Source: an uncultured Archangium sp. | Lineage (GTDB): Bacteria > Myxococcota > Myxococcia > Myxococcales > Myxococcaceae | DNA: 6,483 bases | Assembly: GCA_937875615.1 (NCBI GenBank) | Contig: CALNBU010000004.1 | Location: 1-6,483 of the forward strand | Reading direction: 5' to 3' | Shown: positions 1-5,739 of the stretch, piece by piece | Position numbering within the stretch: the stretch's first letter is position 1 | Layout: the number at the start of each line of letters is the position of its first letter | Translations under genes and position numbers: made by a program | Notes under the pieces: model-generated | What the model was told of the DNA's origin: nothing | The model's database searches: none | The model's input: only the letters and a program-made list of their open reading frames with translations

Positions 1-546
1 GCCCGTCAACTTGCGGAGCGCCTGACTCATCAACCGCGCCTGCACGCCCATGTGGGCGTCGCCCATCTCGCCTTCGAGCTCGGCCTTGGGCACCAGCGCC
101 GCCACCGAGTCGACCACCAGCACGTCGATGGCGCCGGAGCGCACCAGCATCTCGGCGATCTCCAGGCCCTGCTCACCCGTGTCGGGCTGCGAGAGCAGGA
201 GGTCATCGGTGCGCACGCCCAGCTTCCGCGCATAGCTGACGTCCATCGCGTGCTCGGCGTCGATGTAGCCACACACGCCGCCCCGCTTCTGCGCCTCGGC
301 CACGATGTGCAGGCTCAGCGTGGTCTTGCCCGAGGATTCCGGCCCGTAGATTTCGACGATGCGCCCGCGCGGCACCCCGCCCACGCCCAGCGCGATGTCG
401 AGGCCCACCGAGCCCGTGGGAATCACCGAGACGTCCTTGGCCGCCGCCTCGTCGTTGCCCAACCGCATGATGGAGCCCTTGCCGAACTGGCGCTCCACCG
501 CCTGCAACGCCAGCTCAATCGCCTTCTCTTTCTCAGTGTTCGCCAT
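1..546 (-). CDS. recA: RecA recombinase, N-terminal 182 residues (partial at left edge)
   Basis: RecA forms filaments on single-stranded DNA, drives homologous strand exchange using ATP, and stimulates LexA self-cleavage in the SOS response. Reading minus-strand from the ATG at 546-544 gives a protein starting [20 protein letters not shown], followed by [10 protein letters not shown] (residues 21-30). The Walker A motif GPESSGKT is at residues 68-75 (Lys74), IDAEHAMD at 95-102, the Walker B strand VLVVD at 142-146, and the L1-loop region [11 protein letters not shown] at 153-163. All of these are hallmark RecA segments. The frame stays open to base 1; RecA proteins are usually about 340-360 residues, so roughly half is missing beyond the window. 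The usual Pro after EHALD is Val here (EHAMDVSYA), which I recall from myxobacterial RecA but could not check. The start is supported by GAGGGG 8 nt upstream. Identification is essentially certain. Confidence 0.98.
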   Translation of the reverse strand, partial: MANTEKEKAIELALQAVERQFGKGSIMRLGNDEAAAKDVSVIPTGSVGLDIALGVGGVPRGRIVEIYGPESSGKTTLSLHIVAEAQKRGGVCGYIDAEHAMDVSYARKLGVRTDDLLLSQPDTGEQGLEIAEMLVRSGAIDVLVVDSVAALVPKAELEGEMGDAHMGVQARLMSQALRKLTG

Positions 547-554
547 GTGTGTTT

Positions 555-560
555 CCCCTC
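555..560 (-). promoter_or_regulatory. recA ribosome binding site
   Basis: GAGGGG on the minus strand is followed by 8 nt (AAACACAC) and then the recA ATG. It is one of only two well-spaced Shine-Dalgarno sequences in the window and fixes the recA start. Confidence 0.8.
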
Positions 561-586
561 GGGGCACGTCTCGTGTGTGAATCGAC

Positions 587-613
587 CCTATACTGAACAA
601 AAGTTGCGTACAA
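587..613 (-). promoter_or_regulatory. recA promoter with LexA-like element in the spacer
   Basis: On the minus strand TTGTAC (613-608) and TATAGG (592-587) lie 15 bp apart, with the -10 box about 40 nt before the recA ATG. This is a plausible though short-spaced sigma70-type promoter. GTTCAG (598-593) sits between the boxes, directly against the -10 box. From memory, the published Myxococcus xanthus LexA-binding consensus is CTRHAMRYBYGTTCAGS; the 17 bases from 608 to 592 match it at 13 positions, including the whole GTTCAG core. A repressor there would block RNA polymerase. The promoter boxes are seen in the sequence; LexA control is inference. Confidence 0.55.
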
Positions 614-670
614 CCACCACGATGCGCCTTCTACCGGGCCCCTCTGACATGTGCCTCGACCTCAAGGATT

Positions 671-1114
671 TCAACGGGCGAGCAGCCAGAGCGTCCACAG
701 CGAGGCCGCCGCGGCGCTCAGGCCCCAGGCCAGCACCACCCGGAAGCGCCGCTGCCGTTGACGCCCGCGCAGCCAGCGGAGCTGCTCCGGCGGCACCTGC
801 AGCGCGTGAATGTCGAGCATCAGCAGCCGCTCGATGACCACCTCCCGCGCGCTGCGGCCCTCGAGGCGCACGCCGTCGAGCGCGGTGCTCTCCAACAAGG
901 TGGCGAGGGCCTCCGCGTTGGCGCGGGTGGGCCGTATTTCACGCAGCGCCGTACCCAGCGTCGAGCGCGCCGCGGCGTCGGAGGAGGCCCGGCGCGCCAG
1001 GGCCACCAGCGGCGGAGACCGCGGCGCGTCAGCCGAGGGCGCATCGACGTCGGGCTGCGCCAACGACGGCACCTCCTCGTGCGGCGGGCGCGGCGCGTCG
1101 GCAAGGCGTTCCAC
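671..1114 (-). CDS. Hypothetical protein with C-terminal membrane helix (tail-anchor type)
   Basis: The product is 147 residues and I do not recognise its family. Residues 1-35 are proline- and acid-rich and probably disordered. Residues 36-112 look helical and amphipathic (for example EALATLLESTALDGVRL and REVVIERLLMLDIHALQ). A basic stretch, RGRQRQRRFR (116-125), leads into one hydrophobic helix at about 124-145, which ends at the penultimate residue. This topology would put the soluble part in the cytoplasm with the chain tip in or across the inner membrane. The first possible start is the GTG at 1114-1112, reached directly after an in-frame TAG; GGAAGG abuts it with no spacing, so a start at the TTG of Leu18, which has GAGGAGG 8 nt upstream, is a real alternative. 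It lies 124 bp upstream of recA on the same strand, but recA has its own promoter. Consistent GC3 codon use supports it being coding. Confidence 0.75.
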   Translation of the reverse strand: MERLADAPRPPHEEVPSLAQPDVDAPSADAPRSPPLVALARRASSDAAARSTLGTALREIRPTRANAEALATLLESTALDGVRLEGRSAREVVIERLLMLDIHALQVPPEQLRWLRGRQRQRRFRVVLAWGLSAAAASLWTLWLLAR

Positions 1115-1161
1115 CCTTCCACTCTAACAGCCCGGAGATTCGTCGTAGGCTCGGCCTCCCC

Positions 1162-2361
1162 GTGGGCGGAGACGCGCTGGCCAACCATCTGCACCGCTGC
1201 GCCGAGGCGCTGGACGACGCGCCGAGCGCAAAGCGCGAGCTGGCGCCCCTGCGCGAGACCAACGAGGCGGCCGCGCGCTTCGCCACCGCGCTCTTCGACC
1301 TGGAGCTGGCCCGGCGAGGCGACGCCGAGAGCCGTCAGCACCTCGCCGACCGGGCGCAGGCGCTGCTGGAGTTCTGGCGGGATGGCTCCGGCGACGCGCT
1401 GGCGCTCCGCTACCGCGTGCTGGAGCCGCTCTGGACCCGGGTGGCGCCGCTGCTGGTTCAGTTCGAGCGCCGGCGCTTCGAGCTCGGCCTGTCGCTCTGC
1501 TGGAAGGTGCGCGCCGAGCCGGAGCCGCTGCACCAGGCCGTCGAGGCCCTCGAGCCCAGGGGCCAGCGCCACGTGGAGTTCGCCCGGTGCCTCTACCACC
1601 TCGAGCTGGCGAGGGCCGGACGCGCCGGGAGCCGCGAGGCCTTCGCCGCGCGCGCCCACCTGCTGGCCGACGCCTGGCGGGACGAGGCCCTGGCGACGGC
1701 GCTCATCGGCCCCGACGCCGGGCTCCGCGTCCTCTGGACCGCGGTGCAGCCCTACCTCGAGGAGTTCTTCGAGGCCCTCGAAGAGCCCGCGGCGGCGCCG
1801 CTGGAGCCGGACTTCATCATCGAGGCCGACGAGCCGCCCGCCGCGCCACCCGCCCCGCCCGACCTGGACGAGGTGCTGGACGACCTCGACGTCGAGGCGC
1901 CTCCCGACGCGCGCGCGCAGGCCTTCTGGGCCTGGACCTTCTCCGCCCTCCGCCCCGGAGAGGTGAAGGCCAGCGAGGTGCCGCGCATGCTGGGCACCTC
2001 CAACCGGGCGCAGCGGCGGCGGCTCAACGCCTGGCTCGACGGGCTGACGCCGTACGCGGACGTCCCCGAGGCAGGCGCCTTCGCCACCCTCGCGCGGCTG
2101 CTGCTCACCCAGGAGACGAAAGAGAAGACGCTCTTCGGCCAGCCCAACCCCCGCCGGCGCGAGGCGCTGACGGCCGCGCTCTCCACGCTCTCGGGCGACG
2201 CGGCGGCGGCCGGGCGCGCGGCGGTGTGGTTCGAGTTCGACGGCCCGGAGACCCACGCGGCGCTGCAGCGCGGCCTCGCCTTCCTTCAGGCCTACCTGGC
2301 CTTCTGCGCCCGGAACGCGCTCGACCCGCTCGACGCCGCGTCGGTGCGCCGCTTCGCCTGA
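1162..2361 (+). CDS. Unknown 399-aa protein with two tandem ~100-residue repeats
   Basis: I do not recognise this family. Residues about 6-105 and 106-206 are two copies of one helical unit at an offset of 100. ARFATALFDLELAR (38-51) matches VEFARCLYHLELAR (138-151), FWRD (71-74) matches AWRD (171-174), and LEPLWTRVAPLL (87-98) matches LRVLWTAVQPYL (188-199). Cys13 and Cys113 also correspond. Residues about 207-250 form an acidic, proline-rich linker (EPPAAPPAPPDLDEVLDDLD). Residues 251-399 form a separate, mostly helical domain with a basic patch (NRAQRRRLNAW) near 285. No signal peptide, membrane helix or catalytic motif is visible, so it is probably cytoplasmic and perhaps protein-binding. 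The start is GTG at 1162; no ATG, GTG or TTG lies between it and 1120 in frame, and there is no Shine-Dalgarno sequence. It diverges from the gene at 671-1114 (47 bp between starts). Confidence 0.8.
   Translation: MGGDALANHLHRCAEALDDAPSAKRELAPLRETNEAAARFATALFDLELARRGDAESRQHLADRAQALLEFWRDGSGDALALRYRVLEPLWTRVAPLLVQFERRRFELGLSLCWKVRAEPEPLHQAVEALEPRGQRHVEFARCLYHLELARAGRAGSREAFAARAHLLADAWRDEALATALIGPDAGLRVLWTAVQPYLEEFFEALEEPAAAPLEPDFIIEADEPPAAPPAPPDLDEVLDDLDVEAPPDARAQAFWAWTFSALRPGEVKASEVPRMLGTSNRAQRRRLNAWLDGLTPYADVPEAGAFATLARLLLTQETKEKTLFGQPNPRRREALTAALSTLSGDAAAAGRAAVWFEFDGPETHAALQRGLAFLQAYLAFCARNALDPLDAASVRRFA
1177..1779 (+). repeat. Tandem protein-level repeat, two ~100-residue units
   Basis: Two consecutive coding segments (about 1177-1476 and 1477-1779) encode the same unit. 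Conserved positions are Phe40/Phe140, the LELAR helix at 47-51/147-151, Trp72/Trp172, Arg73-Asp74/Arg173-Asp174 and Trp91/Trp192. Alignment is ungapped over most of the length, with one residue inserted late in copy two. The DNA copies have diverged strongly, so the duplication is old rather than a recent recombination product. Confidence 0.75.
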
Positions 2362-2370
2362 CGCGTCAGG
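2357..2370. repeat. 14-bp perfect palindrome joining two convergent stop codons
   Basis: CCTGACGCGTCAGG is its own reverse complement. Its plus strand holds the TGA of the gene ending at 2361, and its minus strand holds the TGA of the gene ending at 2366. In RNA either strand could fold a 5-bp stem with a CGCG loop. There is no U-tract, so it is not a canonical terminator; any role in ending convergent transcription is speculation. Confidence 0.5.
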
Positions 2371-3361
2371 GGAGCCGCAGCCGCACGCCGCCGGTGAGCA
2401 GGAACGAGGTGCGCGCGTCGGCGTCGGCGCCGATGAAGAAGTGGCGGCCGCCGAACATGACGAACATCCCGAAGAAGCGGTACGGGTTCCACTCGGCGCC
2501 GCCGGAGCCCTCGAGGCCCACGTTGAAGTTGGGGAACACCGCGAAGGGCACCGCGACCTCCAGCAGCACGTTCACCTGCTCGTGCACCGGGAGCGCGAAC
2601 TGGAAGCGCGGCGTCACCCGGAACACCGGGTAGAGCCTGAACCACAGGCCCAGGCGGAAGAAGTCGAGCTCGGCGCCGCCGCCCAGCTCCAACCCGCCCT
2701 GCAGCACGCCCGACACGTAGGGCTCGAAGGCGCCGCGGAGCTCGCCGAAGGGCCGCAGCGGGCGCTCCACCAGGAAGCCGGGCGGCGCGGCGGGGCCGCC
2801 GGCCGTCTTGAGCCACTGCACCCGCGCCTCCTGCCGCGCCCGCACCACGATGTTGGCGGCCTGCTTCGGCGCGTCGGCCCAGCCGGCCTCCACGGTGTGG
2901 TTGCCCACCGGCACGCTGAGCGTCAGCGGCGTCTTGCCCACCTCGACGCCGTCGAGCCACACCACCGCGCCCACCGGCGTCGACTCGGCCACCAGGGTGC
3001 CGGTGAGGCGGCTGCGCACCGACTCCAGCAGCTTGACGATGGTGGGGTCGACGCGGGCCGGGTCGAGCTCCGCGCGGGCGTCGGACTCCAGCGCGCGGGT
3101 GAAGGCCTCTTCGGCGCGCACGAAGTCCTGCCGGACCGCGAAAATCTGCCCGCGCAGCAGGTGGACCCGGGCCAGCGTACGCGGCTCGCCGCCGTCGCTC
3201 ACCACCGCGTCGAGCGCACGGAGCGCGGGGTCGAAGTCACCCTGCCCGAAGAGCCGCTGCGCCTGCTCCAGACGCACCTCGGCGGCGGGCGCTTTGCCCG
3301 GCGCAGACACCACAAGGATGAAGACGAGCGGGAGCACCACGTTCAAGACACCCGTGCGCAC
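2366..3361 (-). CDS. Secreted TPR- and PEGA-domain protein, possible outer-membrane association
   Basis: The 331-residue product begins with a signal peptide: a hydrophobic core at about 5-20 and a likely cleavage after APA-A near residue 27. Residues 28-100 form two TPR-like helical hairpins (EQAQRLFGQGDFDPALRAL; FVRAEEAFTRAL), which usually mediate protein contacts. Residues 119-184 are a PEGA domain, with the characteristic TPVGAVVWLDGVEVGKTPL followed by VPVGNHTVEA; PEGA domains are extracytoplasmic beta folds. Residues about 200-331 are rich in alternating hydrophobic/polar strands with Gly and aromatics (LGLWFRLYPVFRVTP, FFGMFVMFGGRHFF) and end LRLP, which suggests a beta-barrel or beta-sandwich. 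The start is GTG at 3361-3359, two codons after an in-frame TAA and with no Shine-Dalgarno sequence; the TTG at residue 6 is an alternative. Its exact role is unknown. It is divergent from the transglycosylase at 3446. Confidence 0.82.
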   Translation of the reverse strand: MRTGVLNVVLPLVFILVVSAPGKAPAAEVRLEQAQRLFGQGDFDPALRALDAVVSDGGEPRTLARVHLLRGQIFAVRQDFVRAEEAFTRALESDARAELDPARVDPTIVKLLESVRSRLTGTLVAESTPVGAVVWLDGVEVGKTPLTLSVPVGNHTVEAGWADAPKQAANIVVRARQEARVQWLKTAGGPAAPPGFLVERPLRPFGELRGAFEPYVSGVLQGGLELGGGAELDFFRLGLWFRLYPVFRVTPRFQFALPVHEQVNVLLEVAVPFAVFPNFNVGLEGSGGAEWNPYRFFGMFVMFGGRHFFIGADADARTSFLLTGGVRLRLP

Positions 3362-3445
3362 GACTTAGCGGGAGGCGCGCCACGAGAGAACTTTCTTGTT
3401 TCAGGAATTTCACGCGCTGCCACGCACTCACTAAAGGGCATTCTC
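3362..3445. promoter_or_regulatory. Divergent intergenic region with an AT-rich patch
   Basis: This 84-bp gap separates the starts of the PEGA gene (minus) and the lytic transglycosylase (plus), so promoters for both should lie here. Bases 3388-3412 are clearly AT-rich against a very GC-rich background and contain AGAACTTTCT, an imperfect inverted repeat with a 2-bp centre. I could not assign convincing -35/-10 pairs on either strand. Confidence 0.45.
3433..3438 (+). promoter_or_regulatory. Ribosome binding site of the lytic transglycosylase
   Basis: AAAGGG lies 7 nt before the ATG at 3446. It decides the start, because the same frame is open far upstream (to about 2441) across the antisense of the PEGA gene. 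Confidence 0.75.
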
Positions 3446-4444
3446 ATGACGCACCTCCTCCTGATGCTGCTGACGGCCGCACCCGACGCCGGCGCGCCCG
3501 ATGCGGGCCCCGGCGCGTGGACGCTCTCGCTCAAGCTCGCCCCCGGCTCGCCCGCGCGCGAGGCGCTCATCACCGAGCTGACCCGCAAGGGCGGCGGCGT
3601 AGGTGAGACCGCGCTCACCCGCGAAGAGGCCGAGGCCCTGCTGGGAGACCCCCGCGCCCAGATGGTCTACGGCGAGAAGACGGTGAGCATCGTCGCGCCC
3701 TCGATGGTCAAGCGACACAAGCAGGAGCACATCGACCTGATGGCGCGCTTCCTCCAACCGGAGCGCGTGCAGTCGGGCCTCGACTTCAGGAAGCAGAAGG
3801 ACGCGGTGCTGACCGCCACCGAGCAGCGCACCGGCGTCGACCGCGACGTCATCATCGGCATCCTGATGTGGGAATCGAAGCTCGGCACCATCACCGGCGA
3901 CTGGCTGGCGTTCAACGCGCTGGCCAGCCAGGCCTTCTTCGCCGACGACGCCGACCAGGTGGCCAGAGAGCGCGAGCCGCCCGCCCCGCCGCCGAAGAAG
4001 CTGTCGGCCGAGGCCCAGGCGAAGTTCGACGAGGCCCGCCTCGCCGCCGAGGCGAAGCAGGCGCAGCGGGTGGAGAAGATTCGCAGCCGGGGGCGAAAGA
4101 ACCTGCTGGCGCTCATCCGCCAGTGCAAGACGCGCGGCATCGACGTGCTCACCATCAAGGGGAGCTGGGCCGGCGCGCTCGGCTTCCCGCAGTTCATGCC
4201 CGCCAGCCTGCGCTGGGCCGAAGATGGCAACGGCGATGGGAAGATCGACCTCTTCGACATGGACGACGCCATCGCGTCGGTGGGCCGCTACCTGCAGGCC
4301 GCCAACTTCAAGAAGAGCGCCCGGGGCGCGGTGTACGACTACAACCACGAGCACGCCTACGTGGAGGGCGTGCTGGCCTTCGCCCAGGCCCTCAAGTGCG
4401 GGCTGACCGACGGCGGCACCTGCCCCGGCCGGGACGGCGGTTGA
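3446..4444 (+). CDS. MltB-type lytic murein transglycosylase (GH103 family)
   Basis: The enzyme cleaves the MurNAc-GlcNAc bond of peptidoglycan non-hydrolytically, leaving 1,6-anhydro-MurNAc ends. The 332-residue product starts with a short hydrophobic signal (MTHLLLMLLTA) and a PDAGAPDAG linker. The catalytic motif is GILMWESKLG (138-147); Glu143 aligns with Glu162 of E. coli MltB. The family signature GSWAGALGFPQFMPASL spans 239-255, and YNHEHAYVEGVLAFAQAL (299-316) is the usual C-terminal helix. DGNGDGKIDLFD (260-271) is a complete EF-hand loop with ligands Asp260, Asn262, Asp264, Asp268 and Asp271, as in MltB. A charged, Ala/Glu/Lys-rich helical stretch at about 167-215 is longer than I recall for MltB. 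No peptidoglycan-binding domain follows. AAAGGG 7 nt upstream supports the ATG. It acts in the periplasm; soluble or anchored form cannot be told, as no lipobox Cys is present. Confidence 0.92.
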   Translation: MTHLLLMLLTAAPDAGAPDAGPGAWTLSLKLAPGSPAREALITELTRKGGGVGETALTREEAEALLGDPRAQMVYGEKTVSIVAPSMVKRHKQEHIDLMARFLQPERVQSGLDFRKQKDAVLTATEQRTGVDRDVIIGILMWESKLGTITGDWLAFNALASQAFFADDADQVAREREPPAPPPKKLSAEAQAKFDEARLAAEAKQAQRVEKIRSRGRKNLLALIRQCKTRGIDVLTIKGSWAGALGFPQFMPASLRWAEDGNGDGKIDLFDMDDAIASVGRYLQAANFKKSARGAVYDYNHEHAYVEGVLAFAQALKCGLTDGGTCPGRDGG

Positions 4445-4483
4445 ATTTGGGGGCGGCAGCGCCGTTTGCTACGCCACCTCTCT

Positions 4484-4891
4484 ATGAACAACCTGCTCCG
4501 AAGCTCCCTGCTGTTCACCGTCGCGACGCTCGCCCTCTCCGCCTGCGACGGAAACCTGCGCCTCTACCGCGGCACCTTCACCCACACCCGCAACTCGGAC
4601 GTCTCCGAGCGCACCAACCTGGTGGCGACGGCGCTGCCCACCAACGATCCCTCGGAGTGGCTCTTCGGTGAGTTCTTCGGCCTGGTGGCGAAGCTCCAGG
4701 GCACCACGCTCACCTTCACGCCCGACCAGTCGTGGACGGAGAGCACCAACGGCACCACCTACACCTACGCGCTGACCTCCGGCGAAGGCACCATGAGCCC
4801 GGAGGCGCTGAACGTGACGCTCTCGCTCACCGCCTCGAGCAGCGGCGCCAGCGCCGTCGACTCGTACACCTTCAGCGGCGAGCGCGAGTAG
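4484..4891 (+). CDS. Small Ser/Thr-rich lipoprotein of unknown function
   Basis: The product is 135 residues. Its signal peptide ends in the lipobox LSAC with the acylated Cys at residue 21, followed by Asp-Gly. The mature part (about 115 residues) is rich in Ser, Thr and Asn, with alternating strand-like stretches (YRGTFTHTR, GTTLTFTP, TTYTYALTSG, LNVTLSLTASSS, VDSYTFSG), suggesting a small all-beta domain. I do not recognise a family. Asp at +2 causes inner-membrane retention in E. coli, but the sorting rule in myxobacteria differs, so location is open. ATG 4484 is preferred over an in-frame TTG at 4466 because it gives a normal lipoprotein signal peptide. There is no Shine-Dalgarno sequence. 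It starts 39 nt after the transglycosylase and may be co-transcribed, although TTTGCTACG at 4465-4473 could also be part of its own promoter. Confidence 0.8.
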   Translation: MNNLLRSSLLFTVATLALSACDGNLRLYRGTFTHTRNSDVSERTNLVATALPTNDPSEWLFGEFFGLVAKLQGTTLTFTPDQSWTESTNGTTYTYALTSGEGTMSPEALNVTLSLTASSSGASAVDSYTFSGERE

Positions 4892-4894
4892 CCC

Positions 4895-5713
4895 TCAGCG
4901 CTTGATGCTGGTGCAGCGCAGCGGCTTCGCCATCTCCTCACGCGCCACCTCGTGCGTGATGTGCTGCACCTGAGCCAGGTCGCTCAGCACCCGGTCTCGC
5001 CCCGACTTCACCAACGAGGGGTCGGAGCAATCGTAGACCGCCTGCCAGAAGCTCAACGGCGGCAGCACCAGCTCCAGCTCCGCCAGCTCGGCCAACGAGA
5101 GCTCCGTGAGCTGCTTCTGGAAGAGCACCCGCGAGGCCTTCTCCACGCCGATGACGTCCTTCCGGAACCACAGCGCGGTCAGGTCGAAGGCCACCAGCTC
5201 ATCCTTGCTCAGGTACCGGTGGATGCGGTCGGAGGCCACGGTGACCTGCATCGCCGACGTCGCCTGCAGCCGCCGCGCGAGGTTGCGAGAGAAGATGAGC
5301 TCACAGCCACCGTCGCCGGGGAGGTAGAGGTCCTGAGACCTCAGCAACAACCGCTTCAGCCACGGCCAGCCCTCTTCGCGGGGGCTCTGGAAGTACTCGG
5401 GGCAGCCCCACTGCGTGATGTACAGGGCGATGAGGTTCCGCGGCAGCGCCGAGAAGTCCGGGCGGGGCCACTTCACGCTCTCGCGACGGTTGGGCGACCG
5501 CGTGAGCTCCACGCTCTGCCGCTCGCTCTCGATGCTCTGCCGCAGGTGCAGCTCCACGTCGGCCGCGCTCTCGATTTCGTTGGGGAGGTTCGCCGCCGTG
5601 TAGAGCCAGCTCGCGGGCACCACGATGCCGAAGGTGATGGTGGCCAGCAGCGTCACAAACATGGTCACCCGAACCAGGGTCTTCAGCGCACGCACGCCCC
5701 GCACCGTAGTCAA
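4895..5713 (-). CDS. Membrane-anchored GT51-like (peptidoglycan glycosyltransferase) protein, probably catalytically dead
   Basis: Active GT51 domains polymerise lipid II into glycan strands (MtgA, class A PBPs). This 272-residue protein has a basic N-terminus, one membrane helix at about 18-40, then a recognisable GT51 backbone. LPRNLIALYI (90-99) matches the segment before motif 1, and GGCELIFSRNLARRL (135-149) matches GGSTITQQLAKNL. RYLSKDEL (166-173) matches motif 4, and VIGVEKASRVLFQKQLTELS (187-206) matches motif 5 (GVEAAS..YFGK). The GT51 tail is also kept (SGRDRVLSDLAQVQHITHEV, 237-256). Motif 1 reads WGCPEYF where active enzymes have EDxxF, and the motif 3 catalytic Glu aligns with Val157 or a neighbour, so both catalytic glutamates look lost. 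There is no transpeptidase domain. The start is uncertain: TTG 5713 gives the longest form; GTG codons 4 and 7 or ATG codon 18 are alternatives. The mature domain has four Cys (104, 137, 229, 267). The gene is convergent with the lipoprotein gene (3 bp between stops). Confidence 0.72.
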   Translation of the reverse strand: MTTVRGVRALKTLVRVTMFVTLLATITFGIVVPASWLYTAANLPNEIESAADVELHLRQSIESERQSVELTRSPNRRESVKWPRPDFSALPRNLIALYITQWGCPEYFQSPREEGWPWLKRLLLRSQDLYLPGDGGCELIFSRNLARRLQATSAMQVTVASDRIHRYLSKDELVAFDLTALWFRKDVIGVEKASRVLFQKQLTELSLAELAELELVLPPLSFWQAVYDCSDPSLVKSGRDRVLSDLAQVQHITHEVAREEMAKPLRCTSIKR

Positions 5714-5739
5714 AAGGAAGTGCTACAGGCGGAAAGCGA

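Noticed and set aside
547..670. Search for a terminator or small RNA between the tail-anchor gene and recA
   Set aside because: Only short GC palindromes (such as GGGCCC) are present, with no stable stem followed by a T-run; only the recA promoter and ribosome binding site could be supported.
52..837. Open frame of 261 codons on the plus strand across recA
   Set aside because: It runs antisense through unmistakable recA codons, its promoter and the next gene; its His/Arg-rich composition is typical of a shadow frame.
820..2256. Long open frame of 478 codons on the minus strand opposite the tandem-repeat protein
   Set aside because: The product is low-complexity Arg/Gly/Glu-rich with no fold-like pattern. 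The plus-strand frame has an internal protein repeat and domain structure, so this is an antisense shadow of GC-rich coding DNA.
3373..3419. Possible sigma54-type promoter (TGGCAG, minus strand) in the divergent gap
   Set aside because: The GC element expected about 10 bp after GG is absent on inspection, so the -24/-12 spacing fails.
2441..3445. In-frame upstream extension of the transglycosylase that would give a 667-residue protein
   Set aside because: The extension is antisense to the PEGA gene. The ATG at 3446 has a good ribosome binding site and begins a signal peptide, as expected for a periplasmic enzyme.
4466..4483. TTG start at 4466 for the lipoprotein, adding six residues
   Set aside because: It has no suitable ribosome binding site, and the ATG at 4484 already yields a complete lipoprotein signal peptide of normal length.
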